From positions 2,294,001 to 2,358,000 of the forward strand of contig NZ_CP102772.1 of the NCBI RefSeq assembly GCF_026020075.1: a stretch of 64,000 bases of DNA, written 5' to 3'. Below the pieces are notes generated by a model. The model was given only the letters and a program-made list of their open reading frames with translations, ran no database searches and was not told where the DNA came from. The stretch comes from Bosea sp. NBC_00550 (GTDB lineage Bacteria > Pseudomonadota > Alphaproteobacteria > Rhizobiales > Beijerinckiaceae). The position numbers and the translations under genes are program-made. Shown here in pieces: positions 53,872 through 62,219 of this stretch (position 1 is its first letter; each line of letters opens with the position of its first letter).

Positions 53872-55128
53872 TCAGTTAGGCATCCGGAACGTGAACCGGG
53901 TCTCCTCGAGCGTGGACGTGGCGTCCAGCGTGCCGCCGTGCGCCTTGGCGATCTCGGAGCAGATGTAGAGCCCCAAGCCGAGGCCCTGTTGGCTTGGCCT
54001 CACAGCGCCGCGGACGAAGGGCTTGAATAGTTCTGACGCCACCTCCGGCGGAATCACTTCGCCGGAATTCGAAACCGAGAGTTCGAAGACGCCGGGCGCC
54101 GTCATTCCCCTCACGACGACGGGGCGATCATCGGCGCCATGCGTGAGCGCGTTCGCCACAAGGTTGGACAGCATCTGGGCGATGCGGGCGTTGTCGCAGT
54201 GGACCTCACCCGCGATGTCGAACTCGGCAAGAATGTCGCGGTTGGGATGTGAGGTCCGAAGCTCGTTGATCACCTCGCCCAGTCGGCTCTCCAAGTCGCC
54301 GACAACTTGGCGCCTCAGCGCGATGCCGCTGCCCATGCGCCCACGCGCGAAATCCAGCACGTCGTTAATCAGGCCCGACATCCGGACGACGCTGGAACTC
54401 ATCATCTTCGTGAGCGACCGTATCTTGTTCAGGTCTTCGGTCCGGTCCTGCATGCGCAGGCCGGCATCGATCGACGCGAGGGGGTTCCTGAGGTCGTGGC
54501 CGAGGACAGCGATAAATTGCTCCCGCGTCTCGCCGGTCTGGACCTCGGTTGCGAGGCTCGCCTGGCTTTCGGCCAACTTCTGGTGAGCGTCGAGGTGGAA
54601 GGCGATCAGCTCCGCAAACAGCTTGAAAGTGGCGATCGTCGAAGGGGTGCTGACGACGTGCGGCTTTGGATCGATCGCGCACAGCGTGCCAAAGAAGCGG
54701 CCGTCCGACAGGACGATCGGCATCGAGATGTAGCTTTGGAGGCCGTACATCGCCGGCGTGTGGTGGGAGCAGTAGACCGGGTCCTCCGCGACGTTGTCGA
54801 TCACCACGATCTCGCGATGGTCCCGGATTTCGTTGCAGATAGTCGTCTCGATCTTGAGTTCGCCGCCCGGCTGGAGACCGAAGGCGATCTCGTCGCGGAC
54901 CCCGCAGGCGACCCAGCGGTCGTCGGTGACCCGCGCGACGGCGGCGAAGCCCATTCCGGTAATGCGGCACACCACGTCGAGAATGCTTGGCACCGCCGCG
55001 ATTTGGGCGACCGCATCGAGGTCATCTTGAAAGTCGTGCAATGGCGGGACCTGTGGAGATCGGAAGCAATCACTACCACGCCGCAGTCTTGGACCGAAAG
55101 TTTGCGGCCGGCCAGGCAGCCAGCGCAT
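53872..55128 (-). CDS. GAF-domain sensor histidine kinase
   Basis: Up to 418 residues. The GAF domain (about 40-180) has ITGMGFAAVARVTDDRWVACGVRDEIAFGL and LQSYISMPIVLSDGRFFGTLCAIDP, the pattern of bacteriophytochrome-like GAF kinases without a chromophore cysteine that I can place. The HisKA box is LGHDLRNPLASI with His near 211, then an N-box-like LVANALTHG and QGLGLGLYICSEIAKAHGG. The ATG at 55128 lies inside the upstream receiver gene, and the first 29 residues look like filler; TTG 55041 may be the true start. Operon with the receiver gene. Confidence 0.87.
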   Translation of the reverse strand: MRWLPGRPQTFGPRLRRGSDCFRSPQVPPLHDFQDDLDAVAQIAAVPSILDVVCRITGMGFAAVARVTDDRWVACGVRDEIAFGLQPGGELKIETTICNEIRDHREIVVIDNVAEDPVYCSHHTPAMYGLQSYISMPIVLSDGRFFGTLCAIDPKPHVVSTPSTIATFKLFAELIAFHLDAHQKLAESQASLATEVQTGETREQFIAVLGHDLRNPLASIDAGLRMQDRTEDLNKIRSLTKMMSSSVVRMSGLINDVLDFARGRMGSGIALRRQVVGDLESRLGEVINELRTSHPNRDILAEFDIAGEVHCDNARIAQMLSNLVANALTHGADDRPVVVRGMTAPGVFELSVSNSGEVIPPEVASELFKPFVRGAVRPSQQGLGLGLYICSEIAKAHGGTLDATSTLEETRFTFRMPN

Positions 55129-55465
55129 GCAGCAGCGCGTCCTCGCGATACGGCTTCTCCAGAAAGACGGTCTCGGACGGCATCTCCTCCGCCCTCGGCG
55201 AGACCCGGCCGGACGCCAGGATCAAGGTCACCGGCGGCCAGCGCTTGCGGATTGCGTGGATCAGCTTCAGGCCGTCCATAGATCCTCCGGGCATCTCGAT
55301 GTCGGAGAACACGACGCGGATATCAGGGCGGGTCTCAAGAAGCTCGATGGCTTCGTCGGCGTGCGCTGCCTCGATGACGTCGTAGCCAGCCTCCTCGATC
55401 AACGCGACCGCGTTCATGCGAATGAGTGGCTCATCCTCCACGACCAGAACAAGAGTTTTTGTCAT
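55073..55465 (-). CDS. Single-domain response regulator
   Basis: 130 residues, receiver domain only: acidic pair VVEDEPLIR, phosphoacceptor Asp near 55 in VVFSDIEMPGGSMDGL, and Lys in VFLEKPYREDALL. No output domain, so it should act by protein contact or as a phosphate sink, like CheY- or DivK-type proteins. It is immediately upstream of the GAF kinase and overlaps the longest form of it, so the two are the likely partners. The start MTKTLVLVVEDE at 55465 is the family start. Confidence 0.9.
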   Translation of the reverse strand: MTKTLVLVVEDEPLIRMNAVALIEEAGYDVIEAAHADEAIELLETRPDIRVVFSDIEMPGGSMDGLKLIHAIRKRWPPVTLILASGRVSPRAEEMPSETVFLEKPYREDALLHALAAWPAANFRSKTAAW

Positions 55466-55876
55466 GGGAACTCTCGAGGGGACCAACCCGATCTAACTGT
55501 CGGGGAATGGAATGGTTGCATAGAGGTGCAAGCGAATTCCTAACGCCTCGTCAGCCATTCGGCCGCAGCCATGCAGCCGCCCGTCGATCACCACCTCCGA
55601 GTGCTCCCCCCGAGCTTCTCCAGCAGGTACCGGTCGTCCTCCGAATAGTACCGGGCCCTCTGGAGATAATCGCGGCGAATGCCTGGATCGACTCGATGGA
55701 CGTCCAGCCAAGATAGGGTGCCGACCTCGGTGGGCGGTTGCCGATATCCCCCGCAGCATCGGGAAACTTAGGTTGCCTTCCGTGCCGTCGTAATCGCTGA
55801 GGATGCATGCTGCCAGACAAGCCCGGCCCGACAACCGGCTTCCGGGCGAGATGGAGGGAGGCCTTAGTAAACCTGC
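55466..55876. other. Gap of 411 bp with an unidentified minus-strand fragment
   Basis: On the minus strand 55716-55588 reads LSWLDVHRVDPGIRRDYLQR then ARYYSEDDRYLLEKLGGSTRRW and stops. Codon use looks real, but no start or family is visible, so it is probably the tail of a lost gene. The left part holds the promoter region of the receiver/kinase pair; nothing else is seen. Confidence 0.4.
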
Positions 55877-56845
55877 CTACTGCAATTGAATCTTGAGCTT
55901 GCGGATGAGCGGCACCCAGCTCTGGTCCTCCTTCTCGAGATAGGCTCGGAAGGCCTCGCGCTCCATCGGTGCGGCCCGGGTGCCGAGATCGGCGAAGCGC
56001 TTGGCGGTATCGGGCTCGTTCAGGATTTTCGTCACCGCGGCATGGATCGCGGCGACGACAGGCTCCGGCGTCTTGGCAGGCGCCATCAGGCCCGTGAAGG
56101 TCTGGCCGTCGAATTCCGGATAGCCGAGCTCGACGAATGTCGGGACGTCCGGCAGTTCCGGCAGCCGCTTCGCCCCCGTCACCGCGAGGGCGCGGGTCTT
56201 GCCGGTGGTCACGAAGGGCAACGCGACGGAGAGCTGGTCCAGGTTGAAATCGACCTGTCCGCCGACAAGATCGTTGGTCGCTGGCGCATTGCCGCGATAC
56301 TGGACAGTCGTCCAGCTCGCTCCAAGCTTGGATTGCATCACCTCGGAGATCAGATGGTTGGTCGTCCCGGCACCTGGAGACGCCATGTTCAGCGGAGGAT
56401 TGCGCGTTTTCGCGAGCTCGACGAACTCGGCGAAGCTCTTCGCGGGCCGGTCCGGATGCACCTGCAGGATCAGCGGCGTCAGGGTCAGGGTCGTGATCGG
56501 CACGAAATCCTTGCGCCATTCATAGGCGCGGCGTGCGGCCATCTCGGGCGCGAACAGGATCGGCCCGTTGGCGCCGACCAGCAGAACGCTGCCGTCCGGC
56601 TCGCCCTTCGCCACCACTTCGCTGCCGATCAGACCTCCGGCGCCGGGCCTGTTTTCGATCACGAAGGCCTGCCCGGTATCGCGCTGGAGCTTCTCGGCGA
56701 GAAGCCGCGCCGCGACGTCGACATTGCCGCCGGCAGCATAGGGTACCATGAGTTTAACCATGCCCCTGGGCCATGTCTGGGCCCCAGCCTCTCCCGCGAA
56801 GACGATGCCGGCCATGGCGATGACGCCGATCATGAGACGTTTCAT
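55877..56845 (-). CDS. Tripartite tricarboxylate transporter substrate-binding protein (Bug family)
   Basis: 322 residues. Signal peptide MKRLMIGVIAMAGIVFAGEAGA, then the Bug fold: VKLMVPYAAGGNVDVAARLLAEKL, VIENRPGAGGLIGSEVVAKGEPDG, and NLDQLSVALPFV ... GKTRALAVTGAKRLPELPDVPTFVELGYPEF. Bug proteins capture carboxylates in the periplasm for TctAB permeases. No tctAB genes lie next to it, so it is an orphan binder sharing a permease elsewhere or acting in signalling. Last gene of the catabolic operon, so aromatic or dicarboxylic acid uptake is likely. Confidence 0.93.
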   Translation of the reverse strand: MKRLMIGVIAMAGIVFAGEAGAQTWPRGMVKLMVPYAAGGNVDVAARLLAEKLQRDTGQAFVIENRPGAGGLIGSEVVAKGEPDGSVLLVGANGPILFAPEMAARRAYEWRKDFVPITTLTLTPLILQVHPDRPAKSFAEFVELAKTRNPPLNMASPGAGTTNHLISEVMQSKLGASWTTVQYRGNAPATNDLVGGQVDFNLDQLSVALPFVTTGKTRALAVTGAKRLPELPDVPTFVELGYPEFDGQTFTGLMAPAKTPEPVVAAIHAAVTKILNEPDTAKRFADLGTRAAPMEREAFRAYLEKEDQSWVPLIRKLKIQLQ

Positions 56846-56893
56846 CTTGCACTCCCCAGAATTTATTGTCGGGTCTTTGTTGCGCCGCTTGCC

Positions 56894-57763
56894 TCAGAAG
56901 CCGAACAGCCTCGCAGGATTGTCGACGAGCACGGCGCGTCGCAGAGCCTCGTCGGGCACGGCACGGAACAGGAAGTCGAGAAGATCGCCCTCGTTCGGCG
57001 GCTGCCGGACGGAGACCGGATGAGGCCAGTCGCTGCCCCAGATGATGCGGTCGGGTGCGGCCTCGAGCAGCGCCTCCACGGTCGGGATGACGTCGTCCCA
57101 GGGTGCGCCGGCCCGCGAGATCTTCTCGGTGAGCGAGAGCATTACCCAGACCGTGTCGCGTTTCAGCAGTTGCAGGATCTTGGCGAGGCTGGGGTCGTCC
57201 TTTCCTCGGGCGGGATCGGGGCGGCCCATATGGTCGAGCACCAGTGGCAGGTCGAGCGCTTCGAAAGGTGCGATGTTGCCGATGATGCCCTCGACCTCGG
57301 GCTGCACCTTCACATACCAGCCGAGCTCGCGGATGCGTGCGAGCGCGCGCTCGAACTCCGTCTCGCTCATGCCGATGCCAAGCCCCGCTCGTGTGAAGCG
57401 CGCGCCCTTCACGCCGGCGGCGTCGAGCTTTGCGAGATAGGCGTCGCCACGGTCCTGGAAGACGGCGGCGTTGGCGCAGCCGCGATAGTTCGGGCCGGCG
57501 AGCGCCAGACCATCCAGCGTGACGCTGTGATCGGCGCCGTATGTGGTCGGCTGGACGACGACACCGCGGGAGATACCGAGTGTCGCATGCATGGCGAGCG
57601 CGGTTTCGATGCTGGCGCTCGGCATCTCGTAGACCGCACCGGGGCGCACCGGGTAGCGCTCCGCGGGGCCGAGCACATGGAACTGGCTGTCGCAGGCCAA
57701 GGCGGGCAGCGGCGACTTCGGCGCGCGCGGTGCGGGATCGAACGGGAGGTAGGTCGCCATCAC
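56894..57763 (-). CDS. Amidohydrolase-2 family, 2-pyrone-4,6-dicarboxylate hydrolase-like
   Basis: 289 residues, TIM-barrel metal-dependent hydrolase. LigI-type enzymes start D-x-H-x-H; here it reads CDSQFHVLGP, so the first His is Gln while the second His remains. Other segments match: GISRGVVVQPTTYGADHSVTLDGL, LPLVLDHMGRPDP and IIWGSDWPHP with the metal-site Asp. Members hydrolyse lactones such as PDC. Loss of one His occurs in part of the family and may mean a one-metal or metal-free site. Central gene of the IclR-linked operon. Confidence 0.87.
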   Translation of the reverse strand: MMATYLPFDPAPRAPKSPLPALACDSQFHVLGPAERYPVRPGAVYEMPSASIETALAMHATLGISRGVVVQPTTYGADHSVTLDGLALAGPNYRGCANAAVFQDRGDAYLAKLDAAGVKGARFTRAGLGIGMSETEFERALARIRELGWYVKVQPEVEGIIGNIAPFEALDLPLVLDHMGRPDPARGKDDPSLAKILQLLKRDTVWVMLSLTEKISRAGAPWDDVIPTVEALLEAAPDRIIWGSDWPHPVSVRQPPNEGDLLDFLFRAVPDEALRRAVLVDNPARLFGF

Positions 57764-57779
57764 AAGGCTCCGGTCGCGA

Positions 57780-58403
57780 TCAGGATTTGGAGGTCTGGTG
57801 GATCGCCCGCATCGTCATGATCTCGCCGAGCGTCGTGTAGTTCGGGCCGGCGATGCGCCCGATCGGGTCGAGCGCGCGGGTATCGACCTTGCCGTCGGCC
57901 ATCAGCCCGTCCCGCAGGCGGAAGACGAGCACCTCGCCGACGAGGAGGCGGCTGCGTGTCTCGCCGAACTCGATGCAGTGCCGCAGCCGGCATTCCATAG
58001 CGACGGGCGCGGCGGCCAACCGCGGCACCGCGACATGCAGGCTGGGCGCGGTTTCCAGCCCCAGCTCCGCGACCTCGCTGACCTCAGGCGCGAACTCCTT
58101 CGCGCTGTCATGCAGCGGTTCGACCAACGAACGATCGGCGATGTGGACGACGAATTCCTCGCTCGCGAGGATGTTGCGGGCCGTGTCCTTGTAGGTGTCG
58201 CCCTTGCGGCCGACGCTGATCGCCAGCAGGGGCGGCTTCGGCGAGACGAAGGTAAAATGGCTGAAAGGCGCCAGATTAACGGTGCCGGCAGCCGAAATCG
58301 TCGTCACCCATGCGATCGGGCGCGGCACGACGAGCCCGGTCAGCAGGCGATAGCTCGCCTCGGCCGGCAGGTCCGCAGCCGCGATGTCGGTCGTCCCGCC
58401 CAT
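57780..58403 (-). CDS. Flavin reductase-family (FMN-binding split-barrel) protein
   Basis: 207 residues of the DIM6/NTAB flavoprotein family: YRLLTGLVVPRPIAWVTTISAAGTVNLAPFSHFTFVSPKPPLLAISVGRKGDTYKDTARNI is the typical FMN-binding core. Members reduce FMN for a partner monooxygenase or act as oxidoreductases themselves. No two-component monooxygenase is adjacent, so the role in this operon is uncertain. Its ATG overlaps the RidA stop by 1 nt. Confidence 0.85.
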   Translation of the reverse strand: MGGTTDIAAADLPAEASYRLLTGLVVPRPIAWVTTISAAGTVNLAPFSHFTFVSPKPPLLAISVGRKGDTYKDTARNILASEEFVVHIADRSLVEPLHDSAKEFAPEVSEVAELGLETAPSLHVAVPRLAAAPVAMECRLRHCIEFGETRSRLLVGEVLVFRLRDGLMADGKVDTRALDPIGRIAGPNYTTLGEIMTMRAIHQTSKS

Positions 58404-58795
58404 CAGCCCCGACCCTCCATGACCGCCACGAAGTCGCACTGGATGAGCTTGCCGCCGTCGAGTTCGCCAGCCATCGCCTGGCGAGCCGGGCGGTTCGCGG
58501 GATCGGGGAACATCGCGAGCCATTCGAGATTGACCTGCTCGCGCTGCGAGCGGTCGGACAGCCAGACCGTCACCTTGACGATGTCGTCGGTCGAGCCGCC
58601 GGCTTCCTGCATGATGCTGCGGATATGCCGGAACATCAGCGCGCATTGCGCGTCGAGCGTTTCGGCCGGCTTGCCCGTTTCCGGATCGAGCCCGTAGACG
58701 ATGCCCGACATCAGCACGTCGCCGACGCGGCAGGCGGCAGGGATCGGGTTCTTGTGGCCGAAGCCCTCGACATGGATGCTCTGGCGTCTGGTCAT
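58403..58795 (-). CDS. RidA/YjgF-family protein
   Basis: 130 residues of the RidA/YER057c fold. RidA hydrolyses reactive enamine/imine intermediates. The core pattern is seen: RVGDVLMSGIVYGLDPETGKPAETLDAQCALMFRHIRSIMQEAGGSTDDIVKVTVWL, and the C-terminal FVAVMEGRG. The catalytic Arg of true RidA (near C-terminal CxxRxxV) is not obvious, so it may belong to a divergent subgroup acting on ring-cleavage products, common in catabolic operons. Confidence 0.86.
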   Translation of the reverse strand: MTRRQSIHVEGFGHKNPIPAACRVGDVLMSGIVYGLDPETGKPAETLDAQCALMFRHIRSIMQEAGGSTDDIVKVTVWLSDRSQREQVNLEWLAMFPDPANRPARQAMAGELDGGKLIQCDFVAVMEGRG

Positions 58796-58804
58796 CGCGA
58801 CCCC

Positions 58805-59608
58805 TCAGGCGAAATGGCAGGAGACCGTGCCGAACGGTCCGTAATCGGCATGGATCGTGTCGCCCCGGGAGCAGGGGATCGGGCGGATGAAGGATCCCGC
58901 CAGGATCACCTGACCGGGCTCCAGCACCACGCCCCGCGGGGCCAGCTTGTCGGCGAGCCAGACGATGCCGTTGGCGGGGTTGTTGAGCACACCGGCGGCG
59001 ACGCCGGTCTCCTCGACCATGCCGTTCTTGCTGACGATGGCGGAGATCCAGCGCAGGTCGGCGTCCTGCGGCCGGAAGGGGCGTCCGCCCAGGACGATGC
59101 CGCAATTGGCGGCGTTGTCGGCGATGGGGTCGACGACCTTGCGCGTCGCCTTGCTGGCGGGGTCGATGCGCTGAATGCGCGCATCGAGGATCTCCAGCGC
59201 CGGCACGACGTAGTCCGCGGCGTTGAGCACGTCGAAGACCGTGCAGCGCGGCCCCGCGACCCTGTCCTTCAGCACGAAGGCGAGTTCGGCCTCAATCTTG
59301 AGCTCGATATAGCGATCGGTCGGGATCCGGCCGCCATCCGGAAAGAGCATGTCGTCGAGCAGCACTCCGTAATCCGGCTCGTCGATATTGACTGCGCTCT
59401 GCATGGCCCGCGAGGTGAGGCCGATCTTTCGGCCGATGACCTTGCGCCCGGCGGCGAGCTTGCTCTCCATCCAGGCGCTCTGCACGGCATAGGCATCGTC
59501 AATGGTCAGCCCCGGATGGGCGAGGCTGAGCTGGCCCATCTGCACGCGGCTGCGCTCGGCTTCGTCGAGGGCGCGTGCCGCGGCGGCGATCTGGTTGGCA
59601 GAGAGCAT
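58805..59608 (-). CDS. hpaH: 2-oxo-hept-4-ene-1,7-dioate hydratase
   Basis: 267 residues, the same length as E. coli HpaH and strikingly alike from memory: GLTSRAMQSAVNIDEPDYG, IEAELAFVL (metal-binding Glu pair), DYVVPALEILDARIQRIDP, DNAANCGIVLGGRP and ETGVAAGVLNNPANGI. HpaH hydrates the product of homoprotocatechuate meta-cleavage after HpaG and HpaF. The hydratase step implies a meta-cleavage-type pathway. Neighbours lack the dioxygenase, so the substrate of the whole route is open. Confidence 0.9.
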   Translation of the reverse strand: MLSANQIAAAARALDEAERSRVQMGQLSLAHPGLTIDDAYAVQSAWMESKLAAGRKVIGRKIGLTSRAMQSAVNIDEPDYGVLLDDMLFPDGGRIPTDRYIELKIEAELAFVLKDRVAGPRCTVFDVLNAADYVVPALEILDARIQRIDPASKATRKVVDPIADNAANCGIVLGGRPFRPQDADLRWISAIVSKNGMVEETGVAAGVLNNPANGIVWLADKLAPRGVVLEPGQVILAGSFIRPIPCSRGDTIHADYGPFGTVSCHFA

Positions 59609-59617
59609 GGTCGCCCC

Positions 59618-60475
59618 TTATGCTTCGTCGACGACGCGATTGGAGAGCAGGCCGATGCCGGGAACCTCGACCTCGACGAGATCGCCAGGCTTCAGCCAGC
59701 GCGGCGGGTCGAAGCGAACCCCGGCCCCGGTCGGCGTCCCCGTCACGATGATGTCCCCCGGCTTCAGCGTCGCGAAGGTGGAGAGATAGGCGAGCAGCCG
59801 ATCGAACGGGAACATCAGGCGCTCGGTCGTGTCGTTCTGGCGCTCCTCGCCATTGACACGCGTCGTCAGTTCCAGCGGCCGCGAGAGATCGATGTCGTCG
59901 GAGGTGACGATCCACGGACCGATCGAGCCGGAGCGGTCGAAATTCTTGCCTTGGGTAACGTTGAACTTGCCGTGCCGCAGCCAGTCCCGCACCGTGCCCT
60001 CGTTGCACAGCGTCAGGCCGAAGACGTGGTCCAACGCGCTTTCGCGCGGGATGTGGCGCCCGCCCCGGCCGATCACCAGAGCGATCTCGCCCTCGTAGTC
60101 GAGCTGTTCGGAGACTTTTGGGCGTTCGAGCGGGACGCCGTGACCGACGAAGGAGGAGGCCGAGCGGCAGAACAGGCTCGGATAGCGCGGAAGGTCCGAG
60201 CCGTCCTTGTACTCGGCATTGCGGTCGGCATAGTTCACGCCGACGCACCAGATTTTCTCCGGCGCAGGGATCGGGATCAGCAGTTCGACATCGGCGAGCG
60301 CATGGTCGGCGCTCTGCCCCTTGGCCGCGTCGCGCAGAGTCTGAAGAGTTCCCGCGGCAATCGCATGTCGCAGGGTGGGCAAGGCCGGCAGGCGCCGGCC
60401 GAGATCGATCACCCCGTCGTCGACGATCGCGCCATAGCCTTCCGCCTCGGCGCTGCGAAAGCTCGCCAGCCTCAT
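59618..60475 (-). CDS. Fumarylacetoacetate hydrolase-family protein (HpaG/acylpyruvase-like)
   Basis: 285 residues. The FAH fold shows WCVGVNYADRNAEY, the metal site DYEGEIALVIGR (Glu-x-Glu) and Asp in IVTSDDID, and the C-terminal KPGDIIVTGTPTGAG. FAH proteins cleave C-C bonds of acylpyruvates, or decarboxylate and isomerise in HpaG. Adjacent to hpaH it probably performs the neighbouring step of the same route. First gene of the minus-strand operon, divergent from iclR across a palindromic operator. Confidence 0.9.
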   Translation of the reverse strand: MRLASFRSAEAEGYGAIVDDGVIDLGRRLPALPTLRHAIAAGTLQTLRDAAKGQSADHALADVELLIPIPAPEKIWCVGVNYADRNAEYKDGSDLPRYPSLFCRSASSFVGHGVPLERPKVSEQLDYEGEIALVIGRGGRHIPRESALDHVFGLTLCNEGTVRDWLRHGKFNVTQGKNFDRSGSIGPWIVTSDDIDLSRPLELTTRVNGEERQNDTTERLMFPFDRLLAYLSTFATLKPGDIIVTGTPTGAGVRFDPPRWLKPGDLVEVEVPGIGLLSNRVVDEA

Positions 60476-60567
60476 GAACTTTTCCTCCCCGCCGGCGGAT
60501 TATCCGGGCCTGTTCTCGTTGATCGGATCGAAGCGCGAGGTGGGGCACAACTGGATTCCTCATTTTC

Positions 60568-60584
60568 TGTCCATATAATGGACA
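60568..60584. promoter_or_regulatory. IclR-type palindrome overlapping a consensus -10 box
   Basis: TGTCCATATAATGGACA is a perfect inverted repeat (7-bp arms around ATA) in the 140-bp space between the FAH operon and the iclR gene. It includes TATAAT at 60574-60579, an ideal -10 box for the iclR gene, with CTGGAT at 60551-60556 as a weak -35 at 17 bp spacing. A protein bound here would block that promoter, which fits autorepression by the IclR regulator and control of the divergent operon. Confidence 0.7.
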
Positions 60585-60615
60585 AGACCGATGGAGCTGA
60601 GGTGGACCGCGTCGC

Positions 60616-61398
60616 ATGAGATCCCCGAATGTCAGAGCTGACGCTGTTCAAGGCACCGGCAGCCTCCGACGGGCGATCGAGATCCTGCGCATCCTGGCCG
60701 CGAGCCGGGAGGCTGGGCTCGGCCTGTCGGCGCTTGCGCGGTCGACGGGCGTGCCGCATCCGACCGTGCACCGGATGCTGAAGGCTTTGGTCGCCGAGGG
60801 GCTCGTCGAACACAGGCCGGCGACGCGGCGCTATGTCGTCGGCGAGCAGATCCAGTTCCTCGCCCTCTCGCGGGAGCGCCCGAGCGTGCTGCAGGCCGTG
60901 GGCGAGCCCCACATCGCCCGTGCGGCGGAGACGGTGGGAGACACGTTCTTCCTGACGCAACGTACCGGCTTCGACACGATCTGCATCTCGCGTGTGCTCG
61001 GCTCCTATCCCATCCAGGTGCTGCCGTTGCGCGTCGGGGATCGTCGTCCGCTCGGCGTCAGCAGCGCGGGGCTGGCTTTGCTCGCGGCGCTCGAACCCGG
61101 CGAGGCCGCCGCGGTGCTCGCCGAGAATCGGGGGCGGTTGCGCAGCTACCGCATCGACGAGGCGGTGGCTCACGGCTGGGTGCGCACCGCCCGGCATCTC
61201 GGCTATGCCCTGCGCGACCGGGGGCTGGTACCGGGCACCCGCGCGCTGTCGGTCGCGATACGCGACGAGGCCGGCCGGCCCTTCGCCGCCGTAACCGTGG
61301 CCGGGGTGACGCGCCGTATGGGACATTTGCAGGTGGAGGCTCTAGCATCCCAGCTGCAGGACATCGCCGCCACAATCGGGCGCGAACTCCGCAGGTGA
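60616..61398 (+). CDS. IclR-family transcriptional regulator
   Basis: 260 residues. N-terminal winged helix: GSLRRAIEILRILAASREAGLGLSALARSTGVPHPTVHRMLKALVAEGLVEHR. The C-terminal GAF-like ligand domain has DTFFLTQRTGFDTICISRVLGSYPIQVLPLRVGDRRPLGVSSAGLALLAAL. IclR proteins often govern aromatic-acid catabolism and are divergent from their targets, exactly the layout here. ATG 60616 lies 31 bp after the palindromic operator. Confidence 0.92.
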   Translation: MRSPNVRADAVQGTGSLRRAIEILRILAASREAGLGLSALARSTGVPHPTVHRMLKALVAEGLVEHRPATRRYVVGEQIQFLALSRERPSVLQAVGEPHIARAAETVGDTFFLTQRTGFDTICISRVLGSYPIQVLPLRVGDRRPLGVSSAGLALLAALEPGEAAAVLAENRGRLRSYRIDEAVAHGWVRTARHLGYALRDRGLVPGTRALSVAIRDEAGRPFAAVTVAGVTRRMGHLQVEALASQLQDIAATIGRELRR

Positions 61399-61593
61399 AA
61401 AAAGGCCGATCTGGGCTGGCCACGATAATTCGCCGGTCAACGTCTGCCGACCCGGATTGGACGGAAGTACGGCCGGCCAAATGTCGGCATTACGGCTGAA
61501 GCCCAACTTCTGCTTCTGGCGCGAGGCGAGCGCCACGTCCCGCAACACTTGATAGAATAACCCCGGATGCGGCGTCCCAAGAGGGGATCAGCC
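61399..61593. other. Intergenic DNA before recombinase copy B
   Basis: 195 bp without a gene. It carries no obvious attachment-site tRNA. GAGGGGAT at 61583-61590 is the probable ribosome site of the recombinase remnant. Confidence 0.4.
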
Positions 61594-62219
61594 ATGGATA
61601 TCCAAGCGCAGAACCAACTGCCTCATCAGGCGTGGAACCTCGAGCGCATCATCGGACCGAAACCACCTCTGAATCCAAAGCATATCGGGGCGATACGCAC
61701 CCGGCTGCAGCACGAGGCGCGCGTTCGTGATCTCGCCATGTTCAATCTCGCGATCCAGAGCAAGCTAAGGGGATGCGATCTGGTTCGTCTCCGCGTTGGC
61801 GATGTCGTCCTCGGAGGCACCGTTCGCCTGCGAACGGCGATGTTCAACAGAAGACCTGGCGGCCGGTGCCGTTTAAACTAGTCGATTCGGCCCGCGAGGC
61901 ACTCACAGCGTGGCTCAGAAAGAGAGGCCCGCGCGAAGAGGATTGGCTCTTCCCGAGCCGTAGCCGGCATGGTGATCACATCACAACGCGCCAGTACGGC
62001 CGTCTCCTCGACACCTGGGTGGGTCTGATCGGATTGGATCCAGCGCTCTATGGAACTCACAGTCTCCGCCGAACGAAGGTCGCGCTGATCTATAAACGCA
62101 CCGGCAATCTGCGCGCCTGTCAGCTCCTGCTCGGCCATACAAAGCTGGAGAGCACCGTGCGCTACCTCGGCATCGAGGTTGACGACGCGCTTCTCCTTTC
62201 GGAGCAAACGGACTTGTGA
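61594..62219 (+). pseudogene. Tyrosine-type recombinase/integrase, copy B, with a 1-base frameshift
   Basis: From ATG 61594 the frame reads MDIQAQNQLPHQAWNLERII to LRGCDLVRLRVGDVVLGGTV, covering Arg I of the catalytic set (LRGCDL). At about 61842 one base appears to be missing before TTCAACAGAAGACC. The correct frame resumes as VQQKTWRPVPFKLVDSAREALTAWL and runs to HSLRRTKVALIYKR, LLLGHTKLESTVRYLGIEV (His-Arg, His and Tyr of the active site) and stops at 62219. Apart from the frameshift the protein looks complete at about 208 residues, the short-integrase size common in Hyphomicrobiales. Confidence 0.85.

Noticed and set aside
55886..57820. A 644-codon plus-strand frame opposite the TTT binding protein and amidohydrolase
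   Set aside because: Shadow frame with no family resemblance.
58310..60619. A 769-codon plus-strand frame opposite the hydratase/FAH genes
   Set aside because: Shadow frame; the minus-strand genes match known families over full length.
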